Positions 25,108-35,343 are shown, counted from the stretch's first letter. The stretch is 64,000 nt of DNA from Thainema sp966674685 (GCA_966674685.1 CBKWJC010000024.1:7839-71838); one strand, 5' to 3'. The notes: a model not told the origin generated them from the letters alone. A program made the numbers and translations.

Positions 25108-28100
25108 ATGAATCTTTTCTATCGTAATCGTCAACTACTACTGCTGACCCTAATACTAATTGTGGTTTGGGGACTATCGGCCTTTCTGACCTTGCCCCGC
25201 ATGGAAGATCCGCAAATTGTGGAGCGCTATGCTACCGTGACCACGTTTTTACCGGGAGCCAGTCCCGAACGGGTGGAAACGCTGGTAACCGAGAAAATTG
25301 AGGAGAAGCTGTTTGAACTTGACGAAGTTGAGATGGTCGAATCAACTTCCAGTGCTGGAATTTCGGTCATCTCAGTGGAACTGAAGGAAGCGATTCGAGA
25401 GGTTGATCCAGTTTGGTCAAAAGTTCGCAGTAAACTCGACGATGTTGTACCAGAACTGCCAGCAGAAGCGACTGAGCCAGAGTATCGCGATAGTGCGGTG
25501 ACAGCAAGCGCCATGATTGTGGGGTTGACTTGGGAGCTAGATACCCCCGTCAACTATACGATTTTGAATCGTTTGGCGGAAGATATTGAAGATCAACTGC
25601 GGGCAATTCCGGGTACGGATACAGTCGAACTGTTTGGGCAACCGGACGAAGAGATTCAGGTGCAAATTATACCATCGGAACTATCGCGATTTGGTCTAAC
25701 GGCACAGCAGCTTGCTCAGCAGGTACAAGCTAGTGATGCCAAGGTTTCTGCCGGACAGCTACGCAACTCGGAGCAAGAACTGCTGCTTGAGGTCGATACT
25801 GAATTGGATTCACTAGAGCGCATTCGCTAGATTCCAATTCAGACAGGTGTTAATGGGCAAACCGCCCAGCTTGGCGATATTGCACAAGTAACAAAGGCTC
25901 AGCAAGATCCAGCATCCGATTTGGCTTTTGTCAGTGGCTATCCGGCAGTGGTGGTGTCAGCAACGGTGGAGTCAGGCCAGCGGGTTGATCAGTGGGCCGC
26001 GCAGGCTAGACAAGTGCTGACTGGGATTGAGCACTCTCTCTCAGACGGTATTGGCTTACAAACTGTTCTAGATCAGAGTCAGTATGTGCAGCAGCGACTG
26101 AATGGCGTAGTCAGCAACTTGATTCTAGGTTCTGCTTTAGTGATTGCAGTATCGCTGCTGATGTTGGGCTGGAAGTCAGCGCTAATCGTGGGTACGGCGC
26201 TACCATTGGCAACGCTGATGGTGTTTGGCAGTATGAACGTGCTGGGCATTCCGCTACACCAAATGTCAGTCACCGGAATCATTATTGCTCTGGGGCTGCT
26301 GATTGATAATGCAATCGTCACGGTAGACGAGGTGCAGGTGCGTTTGAGAACAGGTAGATCGCCAGGAGAGGCTGTGAGTCTAACCATGCGCCACTTGGCT
26401 GTACCGCTAGCGGCTTCAACACTGACCACGGTTTTTGCCTTTGTTCCGATCGCATCTTCACCGGGCGGCGTGGGCGAATTTATCGGTACAATTGGCTTGA
26501 CCGTGATTTTAGCGCTGCTTAGCTCGTTTTTCCTGTCGCTGACGGTGATTGCGGCGCTGGTGGGACGGCTGCACTATTGGCAACCCTTTACAACTCGCTG
26601 GCACTGGCTAAATGATGGATTCTCCAGCGCATCGCTGGCCGCACTCTACCGCTTGACGTTACAGTTAACCTTCCGTCGTCCCTGGTTAGGCGTAGGTCTG
26701 GCGCTGGTGCTACCTATCAACGGCTTTATTCAGTTTGGTACGCTGGAACAGCAGTTTTTTCCACCGACAAACCGCGATCAGTTTCAAATTGAATTTATCC
26801 TACCGACTCAAACCGCGATCGCAACCACCCAAGAACAAATTCTCCAGGCTCGCGACCAGATTCGTCAGCATCCAGAGGTGGAGGACGTACACTGGTTCCT
26901 CGGTAAAAGCGCACCAGCCTTTTTCTACAACGTGATTGGAGAGCGCGAAAATGCGCCGAACTATGCCCAGGCTCTTGTGCAGCTCCGTTCAACTGAGCAC
27001 CTGCGGCAAACCATCCAAGAGCTACAGCAGGAATTAGATCAAGTGTTTCCAGATGCTCAAGTACTCGTCAAACAGCTTGAGCAGGGGCCACCGTTTGATG
27101 CGCCAATTGAGCTGCTAGTATACGGTTCGAACCTGGATCAACTGCGCCAGATTGGGAATCAGCTACGGATGGAGCTAGCCCAGGTGCCAGATGTGATTCA
27201 TACTCAGGCGGACTTGACTGAAGCGCTGCCGAAGCTCAGTCTCAGCGTAGACGAAGTGCAGGCGCAGCAGGTCGGCTTAGATAATACTGCGATCGCACAG
27301 CAGCTTAATTTTGCCCTGGAGGGCGCAGTGGGCGGTTCCATTCTGGACGGGACAGAAGACATTCCGGTGCGGGTGCGACTGAACGCTGCACAACGTAGCG
27401 ATTTAGCGAATGTTGCATCCCTTGATTTAGTCACACCTCAGTCTAGCAGCGTGCCGCTGGAAGCCTTGGCAGAGGTTGATTTAGTACCGGAGCTAGCGAC
27501 GATTTCCCGCCGCGATGGTCAGCGAATTAATACGGTGCAGGGTTTTATCACCGCCGGGGCGCTGCCTGATACCGTGCTAGACAGCTTTCAGCAGCAACTG
27601 GCGGAACACAATTTTTCCTTACCGACTGGCTACCGAATCGAGTATGGCGGCGAGGCTGATGCGCGGGGCAACGCGATTGGCAACCTGCTCTCTACGGTCG
27701 GAATTCTCATGGTGCTGATGACAGCGACGCTGGTGCTGTCGTTCAATTCGTTTAGCTTGGCTGCGCTAATTGGTTCTGTTGCGATCGCATCTGTCGGTTT
27801 AGCTGCATTAGCACTTAAACTATTTGGCTCGCTATTTGGCTTTACGGCCATTCTCGGTACCTTGGGTTTGATTGGCTTGGCGATCAACGACTCAATTGTT
27901 GTACTGGCGGCACTTCGGGAAGATCCACTGGCGCGGCAGGGCAACCGTTACGCCACAGAGCAAGTGGTGATAAAATCGACCCGCCACGTACTCGCAACAA
28001 CATTCACGACTATTATCGGCTTTGTGCCGCTACTGCTTGATCCGACTGGCTTTTGGCCTCCACTTGCTATTGCGATCGCAGGTGGCTTGGGTGGTGCGAC

Positions 28101-28239
28101 ACTGCTAGCTCTGTATTATATTCCTGCTGTCCACCTGCTGCTCCAGCAGCGGATTTTATGGAAACACTCTGCTAGGGGTGATGCTCAACCCAGACTTGAT
28201 CCCCAGGATGTCATAGAAGCTAGAGGGCAGCAATTCTGA
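25108..28239 (+). pseudogene. RND efflux pump gene split by one amber codon
   Basis: Two reading frames (25108-25830 and 25831-28239) are in the same phase and together encode a 1043-residue RND (HAE1/AcrB-like) permease. The first part has TM1 (LLLTLILIVVWGLSAFL), LPRMEDPQI and the first porter repeat (GIS near VESTSSAGISVISVEL). The second begins IPIQTG, includes the TM4 relay region GLLIDNAIVTVDEVQ and TM10 region LIGLAINDSIVVLAALRED, and ends after the last helix. Only the TAG at 25828-25830 interrupts it, between SLERIR and IPIQTG. Apart from that the frame shows no decay. It may be a recent nonsense mutation, a sequencing error or a suppressed codon. Predicted role: proton-driven export with the adjacent adaptor. 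Confidence 0.88.
25828..25830 (+). other. In-frame TAG in the pump gene
   Basis: The amber codon follows CGCATTCGC and precedes ATTCCAATTCAG. One C-to-T change from CAG (Gln) would produce it. A TTG at 25921 could only restart translation about 90 bp later, losing the first porter and TM1. Confidence 0.85.
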
Positions 28240-28333
28240 CAGTGATGTTGCAACCCCGATATTCATCGGATTAATCTCATAGAAATCTATAGTGAAAGCA
28301 GATTCCTGAAGAAAATCAAAATTATTGCCAGTA

Positions 28334-28384
28334 AATAACCCCTATCTGTCATTGGGATGATGATCCAGACAGATGGGGGTTATT
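28334..28384. terminator. Hairpin downstream of the pump gene
   Basis: AATAACCCCTATCTGTC pairs with GACAGATGGGGGTTATT (one bulge), a 16-bp stem about 95 bp after the pump stop codon. The right arm ends in TTATTACT rather than a clean T run. Likely a transcription terminator. Confidence 0.65.
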
Positions 28385-28706
28385 ACTGTAGGCATTAACA
28401 ATAGAAGTTAGTGTAGTTAATCAGCGGTGTCATTAGGTACTTTTATGTTGATATTTGAAAACTCTAAAAAATATCTAAGTAGCTGTATGCAGTAAGTGCA
28501 TAATTCATACATAAACAAACAAAGCAAAGAGCGCCTTGGAGAAGCATATCCTCGGCTTTTCAAACGCGTTTATTTAAGAATATCTACTCGGTTTATGTAT
28601 TAATTTATGCATTAGTCTCATACTCATTTCCAAAGCTGCATGGGCTATAAAGAAGTTGTGTTACTTAGCTTTTTGCAGTTAAGGATAGCTTCTTGAGAAC
28701 GATTTA

Positions 28707-28800
28707 ACTTGTGGGTAGTTCTCAAGCCGTAATGATTTTGGGTGGTGTGGGCGCTGCCCACACCACCCAAAATCATTACCTACATACCACCACCAACTTG
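28707..28800. repeat. Long perfect palindrome, single copy here
   Basis: Arms of 24 bp (28729-28752 and 28756-28779; they begin GTAATGATTTTGGGTGG) are perfectly complementary around GCT. Outer bases (AACTTGTGGGTAG left; CTACATACCACC and CAACTTG right) extend the symmetry imperfectly. It resembles the P families in build but has no second copy in the window. Confidence 0.75.
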
Positions 28801-28826
28801 TGTTTGGCTAATCATTGATTTAATTT

Positions 28827-28926
28827 AAGCAGGTTGCATAAATAAACGCATCCCAAAAACCGGGGGGCTCTCCGGAGGGGCGCTCCTCCGATTTTTTGAA
28901 TATGCATTTTTTGTGTACAGCTACTC
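28827..28926. repeat. P2 element, copy 2
   Basis: A 100-bp copy: AAGCAGGTTGCATAAATAAA at the left, GTGTACAGCTACTC at the right, inner arms GCATCCCAAAAACCGG and CCGATTTTTTGAATATGC around a CTCCGGAGGGGCGCTCC centre. Confidence 0.8.
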
Positions 28927-29526
28927 AAGTCTAATTAGCTTATCAGTTGGCCATGAAGTCTGGTTTGATTCTACGTATCTGAACCTTGACGCTTTCTGTT
29001 GCTTAACCCGATCTCCGCACAACCAGCCCATAGTCCTGAAAGCTGTAATCGCAGAGCTTGATAAGTTAAAGCAACTCAGGCAAGTAGAGCGAGTTTATAG
29101 CTAATGTGAGCTGATTTGTACAAAATTTGTACAAGTCATAGAGCCGATAAAGTATTGAGCCTTTGAGGTGATTTGACTTGGTATTTGTATTTGCTGATCG
29201 AATAAGCTTGCGAAATCAATCGGCTAAGTGAATCTGCTTTTTGATTTATTTAATTTTGCTAGCTTAAAGCAAATTAAGATCAATCAGCAGAGCTCATGAA
29301 ATCGGCGGCAGTAGATGTTAATGACAACTAGCTTAATGGTTGACTTAATGGGAATTGATAATTAGTCAATAGCTCTGAAGCTCCCACTTCGTCTGTATAA
29401 CATGTGCTTATATCATTTATTTTGCCGATATAAACCAGTTTTAGTTAATTAAACTGTCAGGTTAATTATATTGTTTTGCCAGACGTCCTTTGATCGTTAT
29501 TTCCTCTAGGTAAGAGTCACTAACCC

Positions 29527-30645
29527 ATGAGTAAGAAGGTTTTAATTACAGGTGGTGCAGGCTTTATCGGATCTCATCTAGTCGATGAGCTGTTACAGCA
29601 TCATTATCAGGTACGAGTGCTGGATAGCTTAATTCCTCAAGTGCATTCTCCTGAGGGAGTTCGCCCTTCTTACCTGCATCCAGATGTAGAACTAATGGTC
29701 GGTGATGTCCGTGATCCGGCTATAGTGCAGCGTGCGATCGCAGATGTGGATGCGGTTTATCACTTTGCGGCTGCGGTTGGTGTTGGCCAGAGCATGTACG
29801 CAATTTCGCACTATACCAGCGTTAACAACCTCGGTACGGCGGTTCTGATGGAGGAGCTGGCTCAGCATCCGGTTGAGAAGTTAGTCATTGCCTCCAGCAT
29901 GAGTTTATATGGAGAGGGGCTATACCGCACCATCTCGGGTCAAATCAAAACGGGTCTCGATCGGAGTCTGGAGCAGCTACACAGCCATGATTGGGAGGTG
30001 CGAGATACTGATGGAAACACGCTGATCCCGGTGCCAACGCCAGAAACCAAGCCTCCTTCGCTGTCTTCTCTGTATGCTCTGTCTAAGTATGATCAGGAAC
30101 GAATGGGACTGATTCTCGGACGGGCATACGGTATCCCAACCGTAGCGCTGCGGTTCTTTAATGTCTATGGCCCCCGGCAGGCTCTGTCAAACCCTTATAC
30201 AGGGGTGTTGGCTATCTTTGCTGCTCGTTTTCTCAGCGGTAATGCGCCGTTGATTTTCGAAGATGGTAATCAGCAGCGGGACTTCGTCAATGTCCACGAT
30301 GTCGCACAAGCCTGCCGCTTAGCGATGGAGCATCCGGCTGCGGCTGGAGAAGTTTTTAATCTTGGCAGTGGTCAGCAGTACACCGTGCGGGGTATTGCTG
30401 ATGAAATGGCCAAAGCCTTGAACTGTGAGGAGATCGAGCCTGAGGTGGTTGGGCAGTACCGCATGGGCGATATTCGCCACTGCGTCGCAGATATCACCAA
30501 AGCAAGGCAAGTTCTAAGCTATCAGCCGCATGTTTCACTAACCGATGGATTAGTAGAACTAGCAGATTGGCTAGCTGATCAAGTTGTACGAGATCGCGTG
30601 GATGAAGCACGAGCAGAATTGGCAGTACGAGGATTAACGGTATGA
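29527..30645 (+). CDS. NAD-dependent sugar epimerase/dehydratase (dTDP-L-rhamnose 4-epimerase-like)
   Basis: A 372-residue extended SDR. NAD-binding motif ITGGAGFIGSHL near the start, and the active-site Tyr183-x3-Lys187 (SSLYALSKYDQERM) with Ser124 upstream (VIASSMSLYGE). Motifs such as YHFAAAVGVGQSMYAISHYT and PRQALSNPYTGVLAIFAAR match the group annotated as dTDP-L-rhamnose 4-epimerase. It would supply a modified nucleotide sugar in the cytoplasm. It is the first gene of an eight-gene co-directional cluster, and its stop overlaps the next start by 4 bp (ATGA), so the two are translationally coupled. The exact sugar is not proven. Confidence 0.9.
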   Translation: MSKKVLITGGAGFIGSHLVDELLQHHYQVRVLDSLIPQVHSPEGVRPSYLHPDVELMVGDVRDPAIVQRAIADVDAVYHFAAAVGVGQSMYAISHYTSVNNLGTAVLMEELAQHPVEKLVIASSMSLYGEGLYRTISGQIKTGLDRSLEQLHSHDWEVRDTDGNTLIPVPTPETKPPSLSSLYALSKYDQERMGLILGRAYGIPTVALRFFNVYGPRQALSNPYTGVLAIFAARFLSGNAPLIFEDGNQQRDFVNVHDVAQACRLAMEHPAAAGEVFNLGSGQQYTVRGIADEMAKALNCEEIEPEVVGQYRMGDIRHCVADITKARQVLSYQPHVSLTDGLVELADWLADQVVRDRVDEARAELAVRGLTV

Positions 30646-32651
30646 AACCAGAGCATTACACTCCAGCTCAACTCGGTATTCTAGAATGGCTGCGTCCAGG
30701 TGAGCATGAGCGAGTCGAGCAGCTACTAAATGATTTACAAACTCTAGATGTGGAACACCTGCGGACAGGCGTTTCCTGGGCTGACTATCTGACGCCAGAA
30801 GGACGCGACTGGTATCATTGGCTGCTGCCCTACCTTGCTCAGTCGGTTGAAGTCCTGCCCTGCTTTCACTACACGCCACCATCGTTAGGCATTTTGCCAA
30901 AAACTGCTTCGCCTCCGCGCTGCTTGAAGGACTATGCTGACTTCATCGATGTGATGATCACCGATTTTGGTCAGTATTTTGAGTGGGTGGAGCTGTGGAA
31001 CGAGCCTAATAACCTGAACGATTGGGATTGGCGGCTTGATCCATCGTGGGAGAACTTTTGTGAGATGGTTGGCGCAGCAGCTTATTGGGCTAAGCATCGT
31101 GGAAAAAAGACAGTGCTGGGCGGTATGGCTCCTGTTGACCTGAACTGGTTGCAGATTGTGGGAGAGCGAGGTGTACTTCAGTATATTGATGCGGTAGGTA
31201 TTCACGGTTTTCCCGGTACCTGGGAGTTTGACTGGGAGGACTGGTCGGCGATTGTAAGAGATGTGCGATCGCAACTCGCGCAGCATGACAGTCATGCCGA
31301 AATCTGGATTACGGAAACGGGCTTCTCAACCTGGCAGCATGATGAGCGGAGTCAAATTGAGTGCTTCTTGAAAGCAGTGCAGGCTCCGGTGGAGCGGGTT
31401 TACTGGTATTCGCTGCATGATCTGCATCCTACCTTGCCGACGCAGGATGGGTTCCACACCGACGAGCGACACTACCATATGGGTCTCACAACGCCTCAAA
31501 CAACTCCCAAGCTGCTCTATCGGCTTTGGGCAGAAGCGGGATTGCCAACCCTAAACGACGTGATGGCCACGACGCAGGTGCGATCGCTGTGGGTTGCCGA
31601 CGAGCGACCTGCTTTAATTACAGGCGGTGCAGGCTTTGTCGGCACCAATCTGGCAGATCGACTATTGGCGGAGGGACAGTCGGTACTGCTGCTGGATAAT
31701 CTATCGCGCCCCGGTGTAGAGCATAACTGGTACTGGTTAAAGCAGAAGTATGGCAATCAGGTGCAGCTTAAGCTGGCCGATGTGCGCGATCGCTACACGT
31801 TGCAGTGGCTAGTTCCCCAAGTCAGCCAGATTTATCATTTAGCTGCCCAGGTGGCGGTGACCACCAGCTTAGTTCATCCTGCTGAAGACTTCGCGGTTAA
31901 TGTGCAGGGAACGATGAATTTACTAGAAGCCTTGCGAGATCTAGATACACCGCCACCGCTGGTGTTTACTTCAACTAATAAAGTCTACGGTGGATTAGAG
32001 CATGTTGAGCTAACTGAAATGTGCGATCGCTATTGGCCTGATGATCCCCCCATTCGTGCCTATGGCATCAGCGAACAGGAATCGCTCCACTTCCATAGCC
32101 CCTACGGTTGCTCGAAGGGCACAGCAGAGCAGTACATTCTGGACTATGCTCGCAGCTACGGTATTCCGGCAGTTGTATTTCGCATGAGCTGTATTTATGG
32201 CCCGCACCAGTGCGGCACTGAGGATCAGGGCTGGGTCGCTCATTTCGTGAAGCAAGCTCTCAACCAGCAGGATATCACCCTCTTTGGCAACGGTAAGCAG
32301 GTGCGCGATATTTTGTTTGTTGATGATTTAGTAGACGCCTTCCAACTGGCTCAAGCTCATATAAATCAGCTATCTGGGCGACCATTTAATATTGGTGGTG
32401 GCCCCGCTAATTCCATTAGTCTACTTGAGCTATTGGACGAAATTCGCCATCTGCATCATCGTCCTGTATCCGTTCAGTTTGGTGGCTGGCGACCCAGTGA
32501 TCAGCGCTACTATGTCTCTGATACTCGTCAATTCCAGAACGCAACGGGTTGGCAACCAAGCGTTTCAGTCAATCAGGGATTAGCGCGTCTTTATGACTGG
32601 CTGAGTCATCAGCAGATTGCAGCCGATAGACCCGTTGCTTTGACTCGATAG
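30642..32651 (+). CDS. Glycosidase-like domain fused to NAD-dependent epimerase
   Basis: A 669-residue two-domain protein. Residues 1 to about 310 form a TIM-barrel glycoside-hydrolase-like domain (clan GH-A, GH39-like): the acid/base motif WNEPNN holds Glu121 and the nucleophile motif ITETGFS holds Glu225. Both catalytic Glu residues are present and there is no signal peptide, so it acts in the cytoplasm. Residues about 322-669 are an extended SDR: ITGGAGFVGTNLADRLL, Tyr488-x3-Lys492 in SPYGCSKGTAEQY, and PHQCGTEDQGWVAHF, similar to CDP-paratose 2-epimerases. The pairing suggests that one modifies the nucleotide sugar and the other trims or transglycosylates. It is coupled to the upstream epimerase. 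Confidence 0.88.
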   Translation: MKPEHYTPAQLGILEWLRPGEHERVEQLLNDLQTLDVEHLRTGVSWADYLTPEGRDWYHWLLPYLAQSVEVLPCFHYTPPSLGILPKTASPPRCLKDYADFIDVMITDFGQYFEWVELWNEPNNLNDWDWRLDPSWENFCEMVGAAAYWAKHRGKKTVLGGMAPVDLNWLQIVGERGVLQYIDAVGIHGFPGTWEFDWEDWSAIVRDVRSQLAQHDSHAEIWITETGFSTWQHDERSQIECFLKAVQAPVERVYWYSLHDLHPTLPTQDGFHTDERHYHMGLTTPQTTPKLLYRLWAEAGLPTLNDVMATTQVRSLWVADERPALITGGAGFVGTNLADRLLAEGQSVLLLDNLSRPGVEHNWYWLKQKYGNQVQLKLADVRDRYTLQWLVPQVSQIYHLAAQVAVTTSLVHPAEDFAVNVQGTMNLLEALRDLDTPPPLVFTSTNKVYGGLEHVELTEMCDRYWPDDPPIRAYGISEQESLHFHSPYGCSKGTAEQYILDYARSYGIPAVVFRMSCIYGPHQCGTEDQGWVAHFVKQALNQQDITLFGNGKQVRDILFVDDLVDAFQLAQAHINQLSGRPFNIGGGPANSISLLELLDEIRHLHHRPVSVQFGGWRPSDQRYYVSDTRQFQNATGWQPSVSVNQGLARLYDWLSHQQIAADRPVALTR

Positions 32652-32683
32652 TCTGTTCTTTGATTGAAAGTATTTGAAGTCCT

Positions 32684-33967
32684 ATGAAATATGCGTTAAT
32701 TAATCCCAATTGGCAGTTTGAAGGCAGTATCTATTTTGGATGCCAAGAACCTCATCTACCGCTGGAATATGGTTATGCAAAGGCTTTGCTCGAACAAGCT
32801 GGACATCAAGTTTTACTAATTGATGGTCAGTTAGATCGCCTGTTGGTTGCTGATATTCAAGCTCAAATTAGCCAATTTCAACCTGATTTTTCAGTGATTA
32901 CAACGGCACCAAGCTATCTGTTCTGGCGCTGTGCGCCGCCGGAGCTAAGGATTCCGCTGATGGTGCTGCGTGATTTGAATATTAAAACTCGCTGGATTGC
33001 GGTTGGCCCCCATGCGTCAACCACTCCTCGTAGTACGCTGCGAAAACTAGGCGTTGATGCGGTGGTGATGGGCGAGTGTGAAGATATTCTGCCCCAGTTG
33101 GCTGATCAGGATTGGTCGCAAATTGTCTCCATTGGTTATCGAGATGGAGAGGAAATTCGAATTCAAGGTGGCCCCCACGTAACCGATATGGAGCAGCTTC
33201 CAGCCTTGCACTGGCCTGATAAAGCGATTCATCACCATCATCACCATCACCATCGGTTTGATGCTGCACCGCAGGGGCCGGGAGCCGAGATGGAAGCTTC
33301 TCGTGGCTGTCCGTATCACTGTTCATTTTGCGCCAAAGATAACTTCCGCAACGGCTATCGTCAGCGTCCTCTATCAGTTATTCTGGAGGAGCTAGACGGC
33401 TTGATTGCCCAGGGTATTGAGTATGTGTACTTCGTGGATGAGATTTTCTTGCCCCGGCGAGAGCTACTTCGGGCTTTGGTCGAACGTGATGTGATCTTTG
33501 GTATTCAAACCCGGATCGATCTATGGAATTTTAAGCTGCTGGAGCTGCTGGGTCAAGCAGGCTGCGTATCCATCGAAGCGGGGGTCGAAAGCATCACACC
33601 CGAAGGACGGCAGCAGCTCGATAAGAACTGTCGATTATCGACCGATGAGCTGTCAGCGCGTTTAATTGCCGCTAAGCAACATATTCCCTTTGTGCAGGCT
33701 AATCTGTTGCAGTCAGAAGTTGATGATACGATTGCGATCGCAAACTGGCGACAGCATCTACAGCAGCACGGGGTTTGGGCGAATAAACCCGTCCCGCTAT
33801 TTCCCTACCCTGGTTCACCTGATTATGTGAAACGATGGGGCTTCCCGGATGAGCAGGCGTGGGAGCGAGCGCATGAGTACTATTTGAAGAAGTATGCTGA
33901 GTTTAGTGATATTCAAGACGCACAACCCTTGCCGCTGGAAGAGTTGGAGTCTCTAGCAGCCCGCTAG
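32684..33967 (+). CDS. B12-binding-domain radical SAM protein with octa-histidine run
   Basis: A 427-residue protein. The N-terminal B12-binding-like domain covers about 1-150 (EYGYAKALLEQAGHQVLLID, WIAVGPHAS, DAVVMGECED). The radical SAM core follows with the cluster motif Cys209-x3-Cys213-x2-Cys216 (SRGCPYHCSFCAKDN) and EAGVESITPEGRQQLDKN. It fits the family I know as NCBIfam TIGR04295, found near glycosyltransferases and a TIGR04290 methyltransferase; this recollection was not checked. A run of eight histidines (residues 183-190) sits just before the cluster domain. The role is probably radical-based modification or methylation of a sugar or its carrier. It lies 32 bp after the fusion gene. 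Confidence 0.9.
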   Translation: MKYALINPNWQFEGSIYFGCQEPHLPLEYGYAKALLEQAGHQVLLIDGQLDRLLVADIQAQISQFQPDFSVITTAPSYLFWRCAPPELRIPLMVLRDLNIKTRWIAVGPHASTTPRSTLRKLGVDAVVMGECEDILPQLADQDWSQIVSIGYRDGEEIRIQGGPHVTDMEQLPALHWPDKAIHHHHHHHHRFDAAPQGPGAEMEASRGCPYHCSFCAKDNFRNGYRQRPLSVILEELDGLIAQGIEYVYFVDEIFLPRRELLRALVERDVIFGIQTRIDLWNFKLLELLGQAGCVSIEAGVESITPEGRQQLDKNCRLSTDELSARLIAAKQHIPFVQANLLQSEVDDTIAIANWRQHLQQHGVWANKPVPLFPYPGSPDYVKRWGFPDEQAWERAHEYYLKKYAEFSDIQDAQPLPLEELESLAAR

Positions 33968-34161
33968 CAGATGCTCTTGCGTAGGTTGGTTGAATTACGC
34001 GGAACTTGGCACTAGCCTGAACGAGTTGGGCTACGCTGTCGCTAACCAGCTTACAAAGCACTGTAGGGGTGAGTTTTACATTAGCGGCTAAACTCAATCG
34101 ACCTTAATGACTAAACCCGCCCTCTTAGCATGTCTGAACACCTTCACTGAGGTAACTTAGG

Positions 34162-35343
34162 ATGACCAATCAGCGACCTCGACGCGTGTTGATGACGACG
34201 GACTTCATGGGTGGAGTGTGGGTTTATACGCTGGAGCTAGTGCGAGAGCTGAGCCAGCATGGAGTGGAAGTTGCGATCGCATCAATGGGAGATTTGCCCA
34301 GTGCTGATCAGCGGCAGGCGATTGAGCAGATTCCGGGCGCGCGGTTATACACAAGCCAATTCAAACTGGAGTGGATGGATGCTCCCTGGGTCGATGTTGA
34401 TCAGGCCGGGAAATGGTTGCTATCACTGGCTGAGCGGATACAGCCGGACGTAGTACATTTAAATGGCTATGTGCATGGTGCATTACCCTGGTCAGTTCCG
34501 GTTGTGGTCATTGGTCATTCCTGCGTCATGTCCTGGTGGCAGGCGGTAAAAGGAGAAGCCGCCCCTCCTTCCTGGAAAACCTATTGCGATCGCGTTGCCC
34601 AGGGCATCCATCAAGCCGACTATGTCATCGCTCCCACCCGGGCCATGCTGGATGTACTGACCGATCACTACGCTACACCTGAAGAACCGCTACCCCCCAG
34701 TCAGGTGATTTACAACGGACGTCGCCCATTCTCGTGTATGCCAGACGCTAAGCAAAACGTTGTTCTAGCCGTTGGACGGCTGTGGGACGAGGCCAAAAAC
34801 ATATCGCTACTGAGCCAGGTTGCGCCCGATTTGCCTTGGCCTGTATACGTTGCAGGTCAGAAGCAGCATCCCCAAGGCTTGACTGCTGATTTGCCAAATG
34901 TACAGGAGCTAGGCAGTCTCTCATTTGAAGCGCTCCGGTCGTGGCAGAGCTGTGCCACCATCTATGTTCATCCGGCTCGCTACGAGCCGTTTGGGTTGGC
35001 CATTCTGGAAGCTGCTTGGTCGCACTGTGCCCTAGTGCTAAGTGATATTCCTAGTCTGCGGGAGCTGTGGCAGGATGCTGCTCTGTTTGTGGCTCCAGAT
35101 GATCCGGCTGCCCTGCGAGCCGTGCTGCAAGACTTGATGGCCGATGCCGCTCAGTGCCGAGAACTGGCGCAGCAAGCGCACCAGCGGGCACAGCAGTATA
35201 CTCCGCAGCGAATGGCTGAGGCGTATCTGCGAGTTTATGAGACTCTGATTGGCTCTCATCCTATCCGTCCCGCAATAGGAGAGAAAACAAGAGAACTAGA
35301 TTCTCTGGCTCCCCTCTCCCACCGGGCTACTGTTTATACATAA
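34162..35343 (+). CDS. Glycosyltransferase family 4
   Basis: A 393-residue GT-B enzyme. N-terminal domain: RVLMTTDFMGGVWVYTLELV, PDVVHLNGYVHGALPW. C-terminal domain: VVLAVGRLWDEAKNISLL, and the donor-binding segment YEPFGLAILEAAWSHCALVL with the E-x7-E pattern. The last dozen residues (SLAPLSHRATVYT) are read from the left arm of an interspersed palindromic repeat, so the natural C-terminus may have been nearer residue 380. The gap of 194 bp to the radical SAM gene may hold its own promoter. Transfer of a hexose from a nucleotide donor is expected; the acceptor is unknown. Confidence 0.92.
   Translation: MTNQRPRRVLMTTDFMGGVWVYTLELVRELSQHGVEVAIASMGDLPSADQRQAIEQIPGARLYTSQFKLEWMDAPWVDVDQAGKWLLSLAERIQPDVVHLNGYVHGALPWSVPVVVIGHSCVMSWWQAVKGEAAPPSWKTYCDRVAQGIHQADYVIAPTRAMLDVLTDHYATPEEPLPPSQVIYNGRRPFSCMPDAKQNVVLAVGRLWDEAKNISLLSQVAPDLPWPVYVAGQKQHPQGLTADLPNVQELGSLSFEALRSWQSCATIYVHPARYEPFGLAILEAAWSHCALVLSDIPSLRELWQDAALFVAPDDPAALRAVLQDLMADAAQCRELAQQAHQRAQQYTPQRMAEAYLRVYETLIGSHPIRPAIGEKTRELDSLAPLSHRATVYT

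Larger units (their letters stand above)
28240..29526. other. 1.29-kb intergenic region rich in palindromes
   Basis: Between the pump gene and the glycoconjugate cluster. It holds a terminator-like hairpin (28334-28384), a possibly degenerate P2 copy (about 28479-28595), a long perfect palindrome (28729-28779) and a P2 copy (28827-28926). The DNA from 28930 to 29526 is AT-rich without recognisable coding content and presumably carries the cluster promoter; GTAAGAG and CCTCTAGG lie shortly before the ATG at 29527. Confidence 0.5.

Noticed and set aside
28479..28595. A possible fifth P2 copy
   Set aside because: Only the AAGTAGCTGTATG end and a GCGTTTATTT segment match; the arms are too degenerate to call.
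28913..29104. A 63-codon plus-strand frame after a P2 element
   Set aside because: It begins within the repeat, has no convincing start signal and no recognisable motif.
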